Positions 8,141 through 15,613 of a stretch of DNA of 64,000 bases are shown here, piece by piece. Source of the DNA: Megasphaera hutchinsoni (GTDB lineage Bacteria > Bacillota > Negativicutes > Veillonellales > Megasphaeraceae). The notes beneath the pieces were generated by a model that was not told the origin of the DNA, did not search any database, and saw nothing but the letters and a program-made list of their open reading frames with translations. The stretch is from NCBI RefSeq assembly GCF_001553405.1, contig NZ_KQ960933.1:1-64000 (forward strand). The letters are read 5' to 3'. Position 1 is the stretch's first letter. Every line of letters begins with the position of its first letter. The translations under genes were made by a program, and so were the position numbers.

Positions 8141-9544
8141 TTATTGTAATGATGTGGGTAATTGAGTATATTGCACTTTTCCTGAAGAGTTAAGAGGAAT
8201 TTTGGTGATGACATTAATTTTGTACTGTTGAGCATGTAAGCCAAAAGTTTCACTCAGGGTAGTATGAAGTGTGGGAATAGAATCTATTGTTGTAACAAAA
8301 ATTTGCAGATAATCATCTGTTCCAGTACATGCTATATGGGGAGAGTTTATTTTGGTTTTTAGAATTTGTTCGGCTTCATCTAAATTAAATCTTTTTCCCG
8401 CTAATTTTATAAAGCGTTTTTTTCTGCCAACAATATAAAAATATCCATCTTCATCTTTATAGGCGATATCTCCTGTAAATAACTTTCCTTTAAATTCATC
8501 TTCCTTTTTTAAATCATCACGAGTTTGGGCATAGCCGAGGGTTACATTTTTTCCTTCATAATATAATTCGCCTGAAATATGATCTTCCGTAATTTCCGTA
8601 TGATTATTTTCCATGATTTTAAAGGTTCCACCAGGGATGGCTATGCCGATGCTGCCTAGTTTTTTTAAACATTGATCAGAGGGCAAGTAAGACATCCGTG
8701 CAGTTGCTTCAGTTTGACCATACATCACGATAAATTGTTTGCCTGACGATTGGGCAAAGGTGCCAAATTTTTCTTGTAGTGGTTTGCCAAGGCGACCACC
8801 AGCTTGAATTAATAAGGTTAAATGGGGGAGACTCATTTTTGTAAAGCCGATTTTATCTAGACAGGCGTACGTAAATGGGACCCCAGCTAAAGAGGTTATT
8901 TTTTCATGTTGACAAATGTGCCAAAATTCTTTTTCAAATAAGGTGTGCTGAGTTAAGCGAATTGCGGCACCGCAATATACATGACTATGGATAACGGATA
9001 AACCAAAGGTATAATGCATGGGTAGGGTTGATATCGGGTATTGGTTAGACGTTAAGTTTAAATAGGTGGCAATAGAAGTAGCATTTGCGTGTAAATTTGT
9101 ATAACTTTGGCGAACTAATTTGGGACTTCCCGTGCTACCGGAGGTGGTTAATAATAAGGCTAGTTCTTTATATAGTTTACAGGCGGGAGCTGGATTTTTA
9201 TAAACGCCGTAATCGGCAATAGTATATAAGGGGGGGATTGTGGTGGATTGGCGTGGTTGGAAAATGTATTCGGGTTGATACTGGCATAGTATATGTTGTT
9301 GCAATTCTGGTGCAAGTGTTGAATCTATCATAATAGGAACGATACGGTTTTGTAAGCAAGATAAATAAGATAATAAAGAACCAGCCGTATTATTACAGAA
9401 AATGGCAACTAAAGTGCGTGAGGGAATATATGTTGCAAGGCATGCCGCATGCGTATACCAATCATTATAGGAATATAAATGATTGGTATCATCTGTACAG
9501 AGTGGACGGGTAGAGAGAGGGGTAAATGTATCAAAAAAGTACAT
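8141..9544 (-). CDS. AMP-dependent acyl ligase (ANL superfamily)
   Basis: The 467-residue adenylating enzyme has the ANL P-loop TTSGSTGSPK at about 133-142. It also has the ribose-binding GDIAYKDEDGYFYIVGR region and a C-terminal catalytic Lys in NSSGKVQYTQL (Lys456). It is shorter than CoA ligases of about 550 residues and resembles free-standing acyl-AMP ligases that load carrier proteins. Given the acyl carrier protein in the same operon, loading that protein is the best guess, but a CoA ester product is possible. It is the last gene of the seven-gene minus operon, 12 bases after the luxC-like gene, with AGGAGG before the ATG. The substrate is unknown. Confidence 0.85.
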   Translation of the reverse strand: MYFFDTFTPLSTRPLCTDDTNHLYSYNDWYTHAACLATYIPSRTLVAIFCNNTAGSLLSYLSCLQNRIVPIMIDSTLAPELQQHILCQYQPEYIFQPRQSTTIPPLYTIADYGVYKNPAPACKLYKELALLLTTSGSTGSPKLVRQSYTNLHANATSIATYLNLTSNQYPISTLPMHYTFGLSVIHSHVYCGAAIRLTQHTLFEKEFWHICQHEKITSLAGVPFTYACLDKIGFTKMSLPHLTLLIQAGGRLGKPLQEKFGTFAQSSGKQFIVMYGQTEATARMSYLPSDQCLKKLGSIGIAIPGGTFKIMENNHTEITEDHISGELYYEGKNVTLGYAQTRDDLKKEDEFKGKLFTGDIAYKDEDGYFYIVGRKKRFIKLAGKRFNLDEAEQILKTKINSPHIACTGTDDYLQIFVTTIDSIPTLHTTLSETFGLHAQQYKINVITKIPLNSSGKVQYTQLPTSLQ

Positions 9545-9556
9545 AATGAAAACCTC

Positions 9557-10738
9557 CTAATGAATGTAACGAGATAATGTGTCAATAATATGTATGCCAT
9601 CCCAAATAATATCCATCGTTAAGGCTTGACCAAAGGGAACAATGCGATCTATACCAGCGAGTTGTTGTTCGATTACTTGTCGACGTAATGATATGATATC
9701 TTTGGCGAAAGTTGTAACGGTTTGTATTTTTTTGTTTACATGAGGCCAAAATTCATGGATATCCTCATATTCTATTTCAAAAAAAAGACCACTAATACCA
9801 CGCAAGGTACTTATGTCTTGAGGTAACGTGGATAAGGTATAGACATATAAGAAATTAGTATAGGTGGAAATACTGCCGGGAATATTCAAGGATAGTGCAT
9901 ATTTCCATAATTGATTATATTTTAATGTTACTTTATCGCTGGTTAATTTATAAGAAGAACTTTTTTGAGCGAGCAAAGACCACCATATTTTTTTTGCTTG
10001 ATGACAATCTTGGGGAGTACCAACCCAAATGATAATTTGAGGGGAGGCACAACCATTCTGATCAACGTGATAGGTATCCATATAGAAATGGTGTATTGCC
10101 GTTTCTTGAGATTCGTGTGATAGTTGTAGTAATGTTTGGGCATAGATAATGGCAATAGAAGAGCGATCCCTAAATACGAGTTCTATAGCATGGGGAGGTA
10201 AGGGAATTTGTCGTATATTGGTTAATGTTGTATCACTTCCCCAGAGGATGCGACAGTCACAAAGACGAGAAAAGTATGCCGTTAGAGTTGGGTCTTTATC
10301 GTATAAAATAAAGGCATTTTGTTGTTTTAAAGCGGCGTATTGTGGTTGTTGCAATACTGTTTGCAGGATGGCGATGACTTGTTGGGCATGGTTGTATATA
10401 CGAGGAGAAATACGGATGATATTGCCATTACCACTTAATAAGGATAAGAGAAAGCTATAGGCGAAAACTGTGGGTATATTACTAGGTGGAATATGGAATG
10501 ATAAGCCGCGTCCCAAGCGATAGTGAGGTTGTTGTAAGTTGGTCTGCCATTTTTTTATTTGTTGAGGGCGTAACCAAAAAGCTAGGCTTTTCCAATCAGG
10601 TGATAAAGAAGGATTTTTTAATAATTGGGTTCTGAAGTCAGCAATAAAGGATTGGACGATGGGAGAAAATGGTACAGCAGGAATCGTTTTTTGCGGGATG
10701 TGACCAGCTAATAGTTTATAGGCGTTATCGATAGACAT
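9557..10738 (-). CDS. LuxC-like acyl-CoA/acyl-protein reductase (aldehyde-forming)
   Basis: The protein has 393 residues and the LuxC acyl reductase signature. An N-terminal GRGLSFHIPPSNIP lies at about 76-89, where NADPH binds. The expected nucleophilic Cys is Cys230, in DQNGCASPQ. LuxC takes an acyl group from LuxE and reduces it to an aldehyde. Its start overlaps the end of the luxE-like gene by about 14 bases, implying coupled translation. AAGGGGG precedes the ATG at 10738; a GTG three bases earlier is less likely. No luxAB luciferase is present, so the aldehyde must serve another purpose. The family call is firm; the substrate is not. Confidence 0.85.
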   Translation of the reverse strand: MSIDNAYKLLAGHIPQKTIPAVPFSPIVQSFIADFRTQLLKNPSLSPDWKSLAFWLRPQQIKKWQTNLQQPHYRLGRGLSFHIPPSNIPTVFAYSFLLSLLSGNGNIIRISPRIYNHAQQVIAILQTVLQQPQYAALKQQNAFILYDKDPTLTAYFSRLCDCRILWGSDTTLTNIRQIPLPPHAIELVFRDRSSIAIIYAQTLLQLSHESQETAIHHFYMDTYHVDQNGCASPQIIIWVGTPQDCHQAKKIWWSLLAQKSSSYKLTSDKVTLKYNQLWKYALSLNIPGSISTYTNFLYVYTLSTLPQDISTLRGISGLFFEIEYEDIHEFWPHVNKKIQTVTTFAKDIISLRRQVIEQQLAGIDRIVPFGQALTMDIIWDGIHIIDTLSRYIH

Positions 10739-11792
10739 CACTACACCCCCTTAGTTCGGTATGTGGAATGCGTCCTAGGACATTAAAATATTTACCTTTT
10801 CGGCCACAGGGACAATCATCTATGCCTAGAAGAATTCCTCTATCTTCGGTAAGGATACTATGCCCAGGGTAGGCCGTTGCTAAGGGGGTTAGTACTTGGA
10901 TTATACCTGTTTCGTTTGTTTTGCAGGGCACAAAGGTTTGAGGATGGCGTATAATGATATCGGAGAATATTGAGGCATGAAGGTGACCATATTCGCACTC
11001 TATATAAATACAGCCTGTTTGTTCAGCCATGCCATAATAATTATAAATATGGCGTAGTTGGGTTTGATTTTGTAAATTTGTTTTAAATGTATTAGGAGAA
11101 ACGGCAATGTGGGACATTTTTTTCCAACCTCCTCCATGGATCAGGATAGCATTAGATAAATCTAACGTATACTGACATTGGTGTAAAGCTTCATAAAAAT
11201 AACGCCATATCATAAAAGTAAAACCAAAAATAAAGAATGGTTGCGTAGCATATTGTTTTATTTCATTTAATACATCCATATTTAAGGATAAATCTGGATG
11301 GAGGGCAAAATATTTTTTTTTGGCGAATAGAGAAAAACCTAAAATGGCAGCACTACGAGCATTAAAGCTTTTTCTGTTTGTTAGTACTTCTGGGGTATCT
11401 ATAATAAGCGTGGGTAAGCGTTTGCTCCCTAGTATTTGTTGACCTAAAACGCATAGCGCTTGTTGTTGTGTTTGGGCATTTTTTTGATCCAAATAGATAT
11501 GAGATACCGCTTGTCCTGATGTTCCAGACGAAGTAATTATTTTAAAAATATCTTTTTCAGGAATACTTTTTAGCGTCATATTTTTAAAAATAGATATAGG
11601 AATAAAGGGTATTTCTGATAAGGTTGTAGCTTTTTTATAATTAAATATTTGGAGTGCGTGGTTATAAGGGGGGCACTGGTGACGATGATAGTCTGTTAAT
11701 TCATTTAAATAAGGAAGATAAAGGCTTTCTTTTTCTTGTTGGGAAATGCGATATGGGGAAAAAGAAAGCCAATTTTCATAGTCCGTAAGCAT
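10725..11792 (-). CDS. LuxE-like acyl-protein synthetase
   Basis: LuxE enzymes activate a carboxylic acid as acyl-AMP, hold it on a Cys and pass it to LuxC. This 355-residue protein has the adenylation loop ITSSGTSGQ near residues 86-94. It has a YNYYGMAEQTG motif in the middle and the typical C-terminal DCPCGRKGKYFNVLGR with two Cys at about 327 and 329. The start at 11792 has GGAGGA 8 bases upstream. The frame extends further upstream within the hydrolase gene but without a ribosome site. It overlaps the preceding hydrolase gene by 17 bases. Together with the LuxC homologue it forms a fatty-acid-reductase-like pair. Confidence 0.85.
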   Translation of the reverse strand: MLTDYENWLSFSPYRISQQEKESLYLPYLNELTDYHRHQCPPYNHALQIFNYKKATTLSEIPFIPISIFKNMTLKSIPEKDIFKIITSSGTSGQAVSHIYLDQKNAQTQQQALCVLGQQILGSKRLPTLIIDTPEVLTNRKSFNARSAAILGFSLFAKKKYFALHPDLSLNMDVLNEIKQYATQPFFIFGFTFMIWRYFYEALHQCQYTLDLSNAILIHGGGWKKMSHIAVSPNTFKTNLQNQTQLRHIYNYYGMAEQTGCIYIECEYGHLHASIFSDIIIRHPQTFVPCKTNETGIIQVLTPLATAYPGHSILTEDRGILLGIDDCPCGRKGKYFNVLGRIPHTELRGCSDVYR

Positions 11793-12447
11793 GTTTTTGT
11801 TCCTCCGTAAGAATAAAGTGGGAACCATGACCAGGATAGGTGAGTAAAGAGAGTGGTAAGGACTGCAAGCGAGGTTTGCCCTTTTTTTCATATGCCAGGG
11901 GATCGCCACCAGGTAGACGAGTAATTACTTGTTCGCCTGGAATCAAATAATCACCAGAAAATAAAATGGAATGATCAAAGATAAAACAAGTGCTACCTAA
12001 GGTATGTCCTGGTACTTGGAGGCAGGCACAGTGATAAGAATTCCATGTAAAGGCATGCGTATTGACAAAGGTAATATCCGCAGGGGCACAGGTGAATTCG
12101 GGATAAGGGGTGGTACATAATTGATGGGTACGAAAATATAAATACGTTTCCATAATGTGACTCATATTCCGTTTGCTATTTTGAATACCGTTACTACAAT
12201 CAGTACTGGCTAATACAGGGCAATGATATATTTCGCGGAGACGATTTAAGCCAGAAATATGATCACAGTGTTCATGGGTTAGGAGAATTAACTCAGGATA
12301 TAAATGATTTGCGGTAAGATGAGATATAATCGCATCGGGAAGATTAGGATCAATAATAAGGGCGTGTTGTTCCATAGAAATGATATAACAATTGCTAGTC
12401 GTTAGCGGATCGGTTATACAGGCGATGTGATTTGCTAAGATGTTCAT
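11776..12447 (-). CDS. Metallo-beta-lactamase-fold hydrolase
   Basis: This 223-residue enzyme of the glyoxalase II-like branch has the metal motif THEHCDH at 57-63. His148 (PGHTLGS), Asp165/166 (SGDYL) and His207 (PGHGSH) complete a di-metal centre. The second-site Asp62 and His63 suggest two zinc or iron ions. Related enzymes hydrolyse thioesters. In this operon, a thioesterase releasing an acyl group from the carrier protein, the part LuxD plays in bioluminescence, is an attractive inference. It follows the acyl carrier protein gene with no gap. No signal peptide is visible, so it is cytosolic. Confidence 0.85.
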   Translation of the reverse strand: MNILANHIACITDPLTTSNCYIISMEQHALIIDPNLPDAIISHLTANHLYPELILLTHEHCDHISGLNRLREIYHCPVLASTDCSNGIQNSKRNMSHIMETYLYFRTHQLCTTPYPEFTCAPADITFVNTHAFTWNSYHCACLQVPGHTLGSTCFIFDHSILFSGDYLIPGEQVITRLPGGDPLAYEKKGKPRLQSLPLSLLTYPGHGSHFILTEEQKHAYGL

Positions 12448-12684
12448 TTATATGTCTACACCGTATTTGCGTAAAATGTCTAATCCTTTTTCAAAGGAAC
12501 TAAAGGCTAATACATCGGGTGTGTCAATTGAAATATCAAATGCTTCTTCTATATCCTCCATTAATGTCATATGACCTAACGAATCCCATGTTTTGATGCT
12601 GCGGTATTTTAAACCAGGTAATTCATTTTCTGTTACTTTTAAAATAGTCATAAAAATTTTTTTATATGTTTCTAAATTTGTCAT
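12448..12684 (-). CDS. Acyl carrier protein
   Basis: The 78-residue protein carries the phosphopantetheine attachment motif WDSLGHM, with Ser35 as the modified residue. Acidic helices II and III (LMEDIEEAFDI) follow. It differs from a housekeeping AcpP, which has DSLD or DSLDTVE. The Gly-His after Ser-Leu is typical of carrier proteins in secondary pathways and D-alanyl or LuxE-associated clusters. It overlaps the upstream gene by 4 bases (ATGA). No ketosynthase or ACP synthase is nearby, so it probably carries a pre-formed acid loaded by the operon's AMP ligase. Confidence 0.9.
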   Translation of the reverse strand: MTNLETYKKIFMTILKVTENELPGLKYRSIKTWDSLGHMTLMEDIEEAFDISIDTPDVLAFSSFEKGLDILRKYGVDI

Positions 12685-13379
12685 AATAAAACCTCGCTTT
12701 TATAAATAAATATGTTTTTAGGAAAGTGACAACGAATATGTCCACGTAATAGAGGCACATCCGTATTGGTATATCCCGTGCAAGATAACAATCCGCTGTA
12801 TTGGCGTTCCTTTTCTAGTAGGGACTGTAATTGCAAGGTTATTTTGATGGTTTGCGGAACTTTCATAGATAAGTAAAAAGATAAAGTCTGTTTTACTGTT
12901 TGTAATTCTGGATGGGGATATAATGACTGCAATGTTTGTGTTATGAGCATGATAAAGATTGCTTTTGGTATCATGGGATTTTCTCTCATGATGGGGGTAG
13001 TTTTTCCAATAAGTGTATTGTTAAAAGCGTGATAATCTTGTAGTTGTTTCCATGTAAGTGGGTAAGATTGTGTATACGTTTGATGTAAGAAAATAGGAAT
13101 GCTTGTGGGAGGAAGTTTTTTTTCTAGAGAGTCTATAGACAAATCAAGGGTATTTAATTGGTGTGGAGAAGTAATGAATTTAACTTGTTTTGTTAATAAC
13201 GCAGTTACTTCTGGACATGCGGTAGGACAGCCGCAAATGACCAAACATATATCGCAATATTGCGTTTCCGGATCATAGATATAGGTATAGTGCGGATGAT
13301 TTTTTATAAAGTTATTTACTGCTTGTGTGCGGTTGTAACGGCAATTACAGCCTCCACAATATTTTATTCCCACATTCAT
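12681..13379 (-). CDS. Cys-rich CGGC protein with possible C-terminal hotdog domain
   Basis: The 232-residue protein has two parts. Residues 1 to about 75 hold KYCGGCNCRYNR near the N-terminus and ICGCPTACP further on. These could bind a metal or Fe-S cluster. The remaining part contains a segment around 130-225 (SLYPHPELQ...LSFYLSMKVP...RGHIRCHF) whose strand pattern suggests a MaoC/FabZ-type hotdog fold. I cannot point to a catalytic His/Asp pair, so dehydratase activity is unproven. It overlaps both neighbours by 4 bases and is clearly part of the operon. I do not recognise a named family, and the domain reading is tentative. Confidence 0.6.
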   Translation of the reverse strand: MNVGIKYCGGCNCRYNRTQAVNNFIKNHPHYTYIYDPETQYCDICLVICGCPTACPEVTALLTKQVKFITSPHQLNTLDLSIDSLEKKLPPTSIPIFLHQTYTQSYPLTWKQLQDYHAFNNTLIGKTTPIMRENPMIPKAIFIMLITQTLQSLYPHPELQTVKQTLSFYLSMKVPQTIKITLQLQSLLEKERQYSGLLSCTGYTNTDVPLLRGHIRCHFPKNIFIYKSEVLL

Positions 13380-13675
13380 GAGTGTTTCGCACCTTTAGAT
13401 TTTTGTAACATTTGTTTGGCTGTTTCGATTAACGAAGCACTTACGCCAAAGGCTAATTGTACACGTTTGATTTCTGGAAAATGCTCTTGCACGGTTTGTG
13501 TGATTAATTCCTCTGTAGTTATTAACGCGGAAGGACAGCCGCTGCATTGTCCTGTAAGACGAATATGTAGATGGTTGTTTTCATATGAAATAATTTCTAC
13601 ATTTCCTCCATGTGATTGGAGGGATGGTCTAATTTTTTCGTTAAATAAAGATTCCAATTGTGTTAATGTAGGCAT
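13376..13675 (-). CDS. NifU C-terminal-domain Fe-S scaffold protein
   Basis: The 99-residue protein matches the NifU C-terminal/Nfu domain. Its N-terminus is LFNEKIRPSLQSHGGNVEI, and the CSGCP cluster-binding motif has Cys44 and Cys47. Nfu proteins assemble or carry [4Fe-4S] clusters. It is the first gene of the minus operon, with AAAGGAGG before the ATG, and lies about 35 bases from a minus-strand -24/-12 promoter. Its presence suggests that an operon or divergon product needs an Fe-S cluster. The divergent 4-hydroxybutyryl-CoA dehydratase is an obvious client, though this is inference. The C-terminal 30 residues after the Nfu core are extra. Confidence 0.88.
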   Translation of the reverse strand: MPTLTQLESLFNEKIRPSLQSHGGNVEIISYENNHLHIRLTGQCSGCPSALITTEELITQTVQEHFPEIKRVQLAFGVSASLIETAKQMLQKSKGAKHS

Positions 13676-13709
13676 CAGAAAACCTCCTTTTAGTATTTAA
13701 TAAAATATA

Positions 13710-13726
13710 TGCAAGATTTGTGCCAA
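13710..13726 (-). promoter_or_regulatory. Sigma-54 (-24/-12) promoter of the lux-like operon
   Basis: Read on the minus strand the sequence is TTGGCAC-AAATC-TTGCA. The GG and GC dinucleotides have the exact spacing expected. It lies 35 bases upstream of the nifU-like start codon. Confidence 0.85.
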
Positions 13727-13825
13727 ATAACAGATGAGGTAAAAAACAGTAGTACAAAGAGAGATACATCAGCCTAATAGAAAATAAGTTTCATTACCGT
13801 TTCAATTGTGAAAAAAATATCTTGA

Positions 13826-13871
13826 TTGTTTTAAAAATGCAACAAGATAAATCGAATTTTGTTTTAAAAAT
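13826..13871 (+). repeat. Two 13-bp direct repeats, 33 bp apart
   Basis: TTGTTTTAAAAAT occurs at 13826-13838 and 13859-13871. The 33-bp offset is about three helical turns, placing both copies on one DNA face between the two sigma-54 promoters. This suggests regulator or bending-protein sites. Confidence 0.45.
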
Positions 13872-13886
13872 AGAATTATATACATG

Positions 13887-13933
13887 AAAAAGTCATATAT
13901 ATATATATATAGGAATTATATATATGACTTTTT
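13887..13933. promoter_or_regulatory. Inverted repeat, candidate enhancer between divergent sigma-54 promoters
   Basis: Perfect 16-bp arms (AAAAAGTCATATATAT and its complement) flank 15 bases. It lies about 50 bp upstream of the plus promoter and 160 bp upstream of the minus promoter. These are usual positions for an enhancer-binding-protein site. Confidence 0.6.
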
Positions 13934-13983
13934 AACATGAATAACGTGAAAAAAATGCATGAAAAAGAAAAGAAATAAGCGAG

Positions 13984-14000
13984 TTGGCACAATTTTTGCA
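13984..14000 (+). promoter_or_regulatory. Sigma-54 (-24/-12) promoter of the 4-hydroxybutyryl-CoA dehydratase operon
   Basis: The sequence TTGGCAC-AATTT-TTGCA matches the sigma-54 consensus. The start codon of the dehydratase is 66 bases downstream. Confidence 0.88.
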
Positions 14001-14066
14001 TATACATTAGTGACGCACTAATAGAGTGCTATATAAGCCGTTATATTTATAGAGAGGATGATTAAT

Positions 14067-15518
14067 ATGGCATTAATGACAGGTGAACAGTATGTAGAAA
14101 GTATGAGAAAATTGAACATGCAGGTGTATATGTTTGGAAAGAAAATCGAATGTCCCGTAGATGATCCGATTTTACGTCCATCATTAAATTCTGTGAAAAT
14201 GACTTATGATTTGGCCCAGTTACCAGAATATCAAGATTTGATGACCGCTGTTTCTCCTTATACGGGAAAACGTGTGAATCGATTCACGCATATTCATCAA
14301 AGCACACAGGATTTGATGAATAAAGTGAAAATGCAACGGTTATTGGGACAAAAAACCGCAGCATGTTTTCAACGTTGTGTAGGGATGGATGCATTTAATG
14401 CTGTATTTTCCACTACGTATGACATTGATAAGAAATATGGTACTACCTATCATGAAAATTTTAAAAAGTTTTTATTAAATGTACAAGAGCTTGATTATAC
14501 TGTAGATGGTGCTATGACAGATCCGAAAGGTGATCGTGGGTTGGCACCGCATGCACAAGCGGATCCAGATTTATTTTTACATGTTGTCGAAAGACGTCCC
14601 GATGGCATTGTGGTTCGTGGAGCAAAAGCACATCAAACTGGTTTTATTAATTCGCACGAAGTTATTGTTATGCCGACAATGGCTATGGGTGAAGATGATA
14701 AAGATTATGCAGTTGCTTTTTCATGTCCAACTGATGCTGAAGGTATCTTCATGATTGTTGGTCGGCAATCTTGCGATACTCGTAAATTAGAAGGGGCTGA
14801 AATGGATACAGGCAACCCTACTTTTGGTGGTATGGAAGCATTGGTTATTTTTGATGATGTATTTATTCCGAATGATCGAATTTATTTAAATGGTGAATTT
14901 GAATTTGCTGGTGTCTTGGTAGAACGCTTTGCTGGATATCATCGTCAATCTTATGGTGGTTGTAAAGTTGGTGTAGGTGATGTCTTGATTGGTGCTGCGG
15001 CAGTAGCAGCTGATTATAACGGATGCCCGAAAGTATCGCACATAAAGGATAAAATTATTGAAATGCAGCATTTAAATGAAACCTTATTTGCTTGTGGCAT
15101 TGCGTGCTCTGCTTTAGGTACAAAGACGGAATCAGGAAATTATTTGATTGATTTATTGTTAGCGAATGTATGCAAACAGAATGTTACTCGGTTCCCCTAT
15201 GAAATAGTTCGGTTAGCGGAAGATATTGCAGGTGGATTAATGGTAACAGCACCATCTGAAAAAGATTTGCGTGATCCCAAGATTGGACCGTATGTTGATA
15301 AATATTTACGTGGGGTTGCTTCTGTATCTACGGAAAACCGGTTGAAAATTTTACGTTTAATTGAAAACTTGAGCTTGGGAACAGCGGCGGTTGGTTATCG
15401 TACAGAATCGATGCATGGAGCTGGTTCACCACAAGCACAACGGATTATGATTTCGCGACAAGGCAATTTACGTATGAAAAAGGCGTTAGCTAAAGAAATT
15501 GCACATATTAAAGAATGA
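14067..15518 (+). CDS. abfD: 4-hydroxybutyryl-CoA dehydratase / vinylacetyl-CoA delta-isomerase
   Basis: This [4Fe-4S]- and FAD-containing enzyme converts 4-hydroxybutyryl-CoA to crotonyl-CoA through a ketyl-radical mechanism. The 483-residue product keeps the cluster ligands at the positions known from Clostridium aminobutyricum: Cys100 and Cys104 (AACFQRCVGMDAF), His292 and Cys299 (YHRQSYGGCK). The flavin-binding TDPKGDRGL and AHQTG stretches are present. An ATG at 14058 abuts the ribosome site, so the ATG at 14067 behind GAGAGGA is chosen. The gene heads a sigma-54-controlled operon with the matching CoA-transferase. The pathway would feed 4-hydroxybutyrate, GABA or succinate carbon to crotonyl-CoA and butyrate. 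Confidence 0.96.
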   Translation: MALMTGEQYVESMRKLNMQVYMFGKKIECPVDDPILRPSLNSVKMTYDLAQLPEYQDLMTAVSPYTGKRVNRFTHIHQSTQDLMNKVKMQRLLGQKTAACFQRCVGMDAFNAVFSTTYDIDKKYGTTYHENFKKFLLNVQELDYTVDGAMTDPKGDRGLAPHAQADPDLFLHVVERRPDGIVVRGAKAHQTGFINSHEVIVMPTMAMGEDDKDYAVAFSCPTDAEGIFMIVGRQSCDTRKLEGAEMDTGNPTFGGMEALVIFDDVFIPNDRIYLNGEFEFAGVLVERFAGYHRQSYGGCKVGVGDVLIGAAAVAADYNGCPKVSHIKDKIIEMQHLNETLFACGIACSALGTKTESGNYLIDLLLANVCKQNVTRFPYEIVRLAEDIAGGLMVTAPSEKDLRDPKIGPYVDKYLRGVASVSTENRLKILRLIENLSLGTAAVGYRTESMHGAGSPQAQRIMISRQGNLRMKKALAKEIAHIKE

Positions 15519-15550
15519 GCCTAGACATTTGTTATCAGCATAGTTGACGT

Positions 15551-15595
15551 AGTCTCAAGCATACTGATGACACAGTATGCTTGAGACTTATTTTT
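15551..15595 (+). terminator. Terminator-like hairpin between abfD and the CoA-transferase gene
   Basis: The perfect 16-bp stem AGTCTCAAGCATACTG / CAGTATGCTTGAGACT has a six-base loop and is followed by TATTTTT. It probably stops part of the transcription or stabilises the abfD mRNA end. No other promoter was found before the next gene. Confidence 0.75.
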
Positions 15596-15613
15596 AAAAA
15601 GGATGTGAGTAAT

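Noticed and set aside
8141-13675. Bioluminescence operon
   Set aside because: No luxA or luxB homologue is present; only the fatty-acid-reductase-like part is found.
15581-15613. TTG start extending the CoA-transferase by 11 residues
   Set aside because: The codon lies in the stem of a terminator; the GTG at 15614 has a ribosome site and gives the family's normal start and Glu238 numbering.
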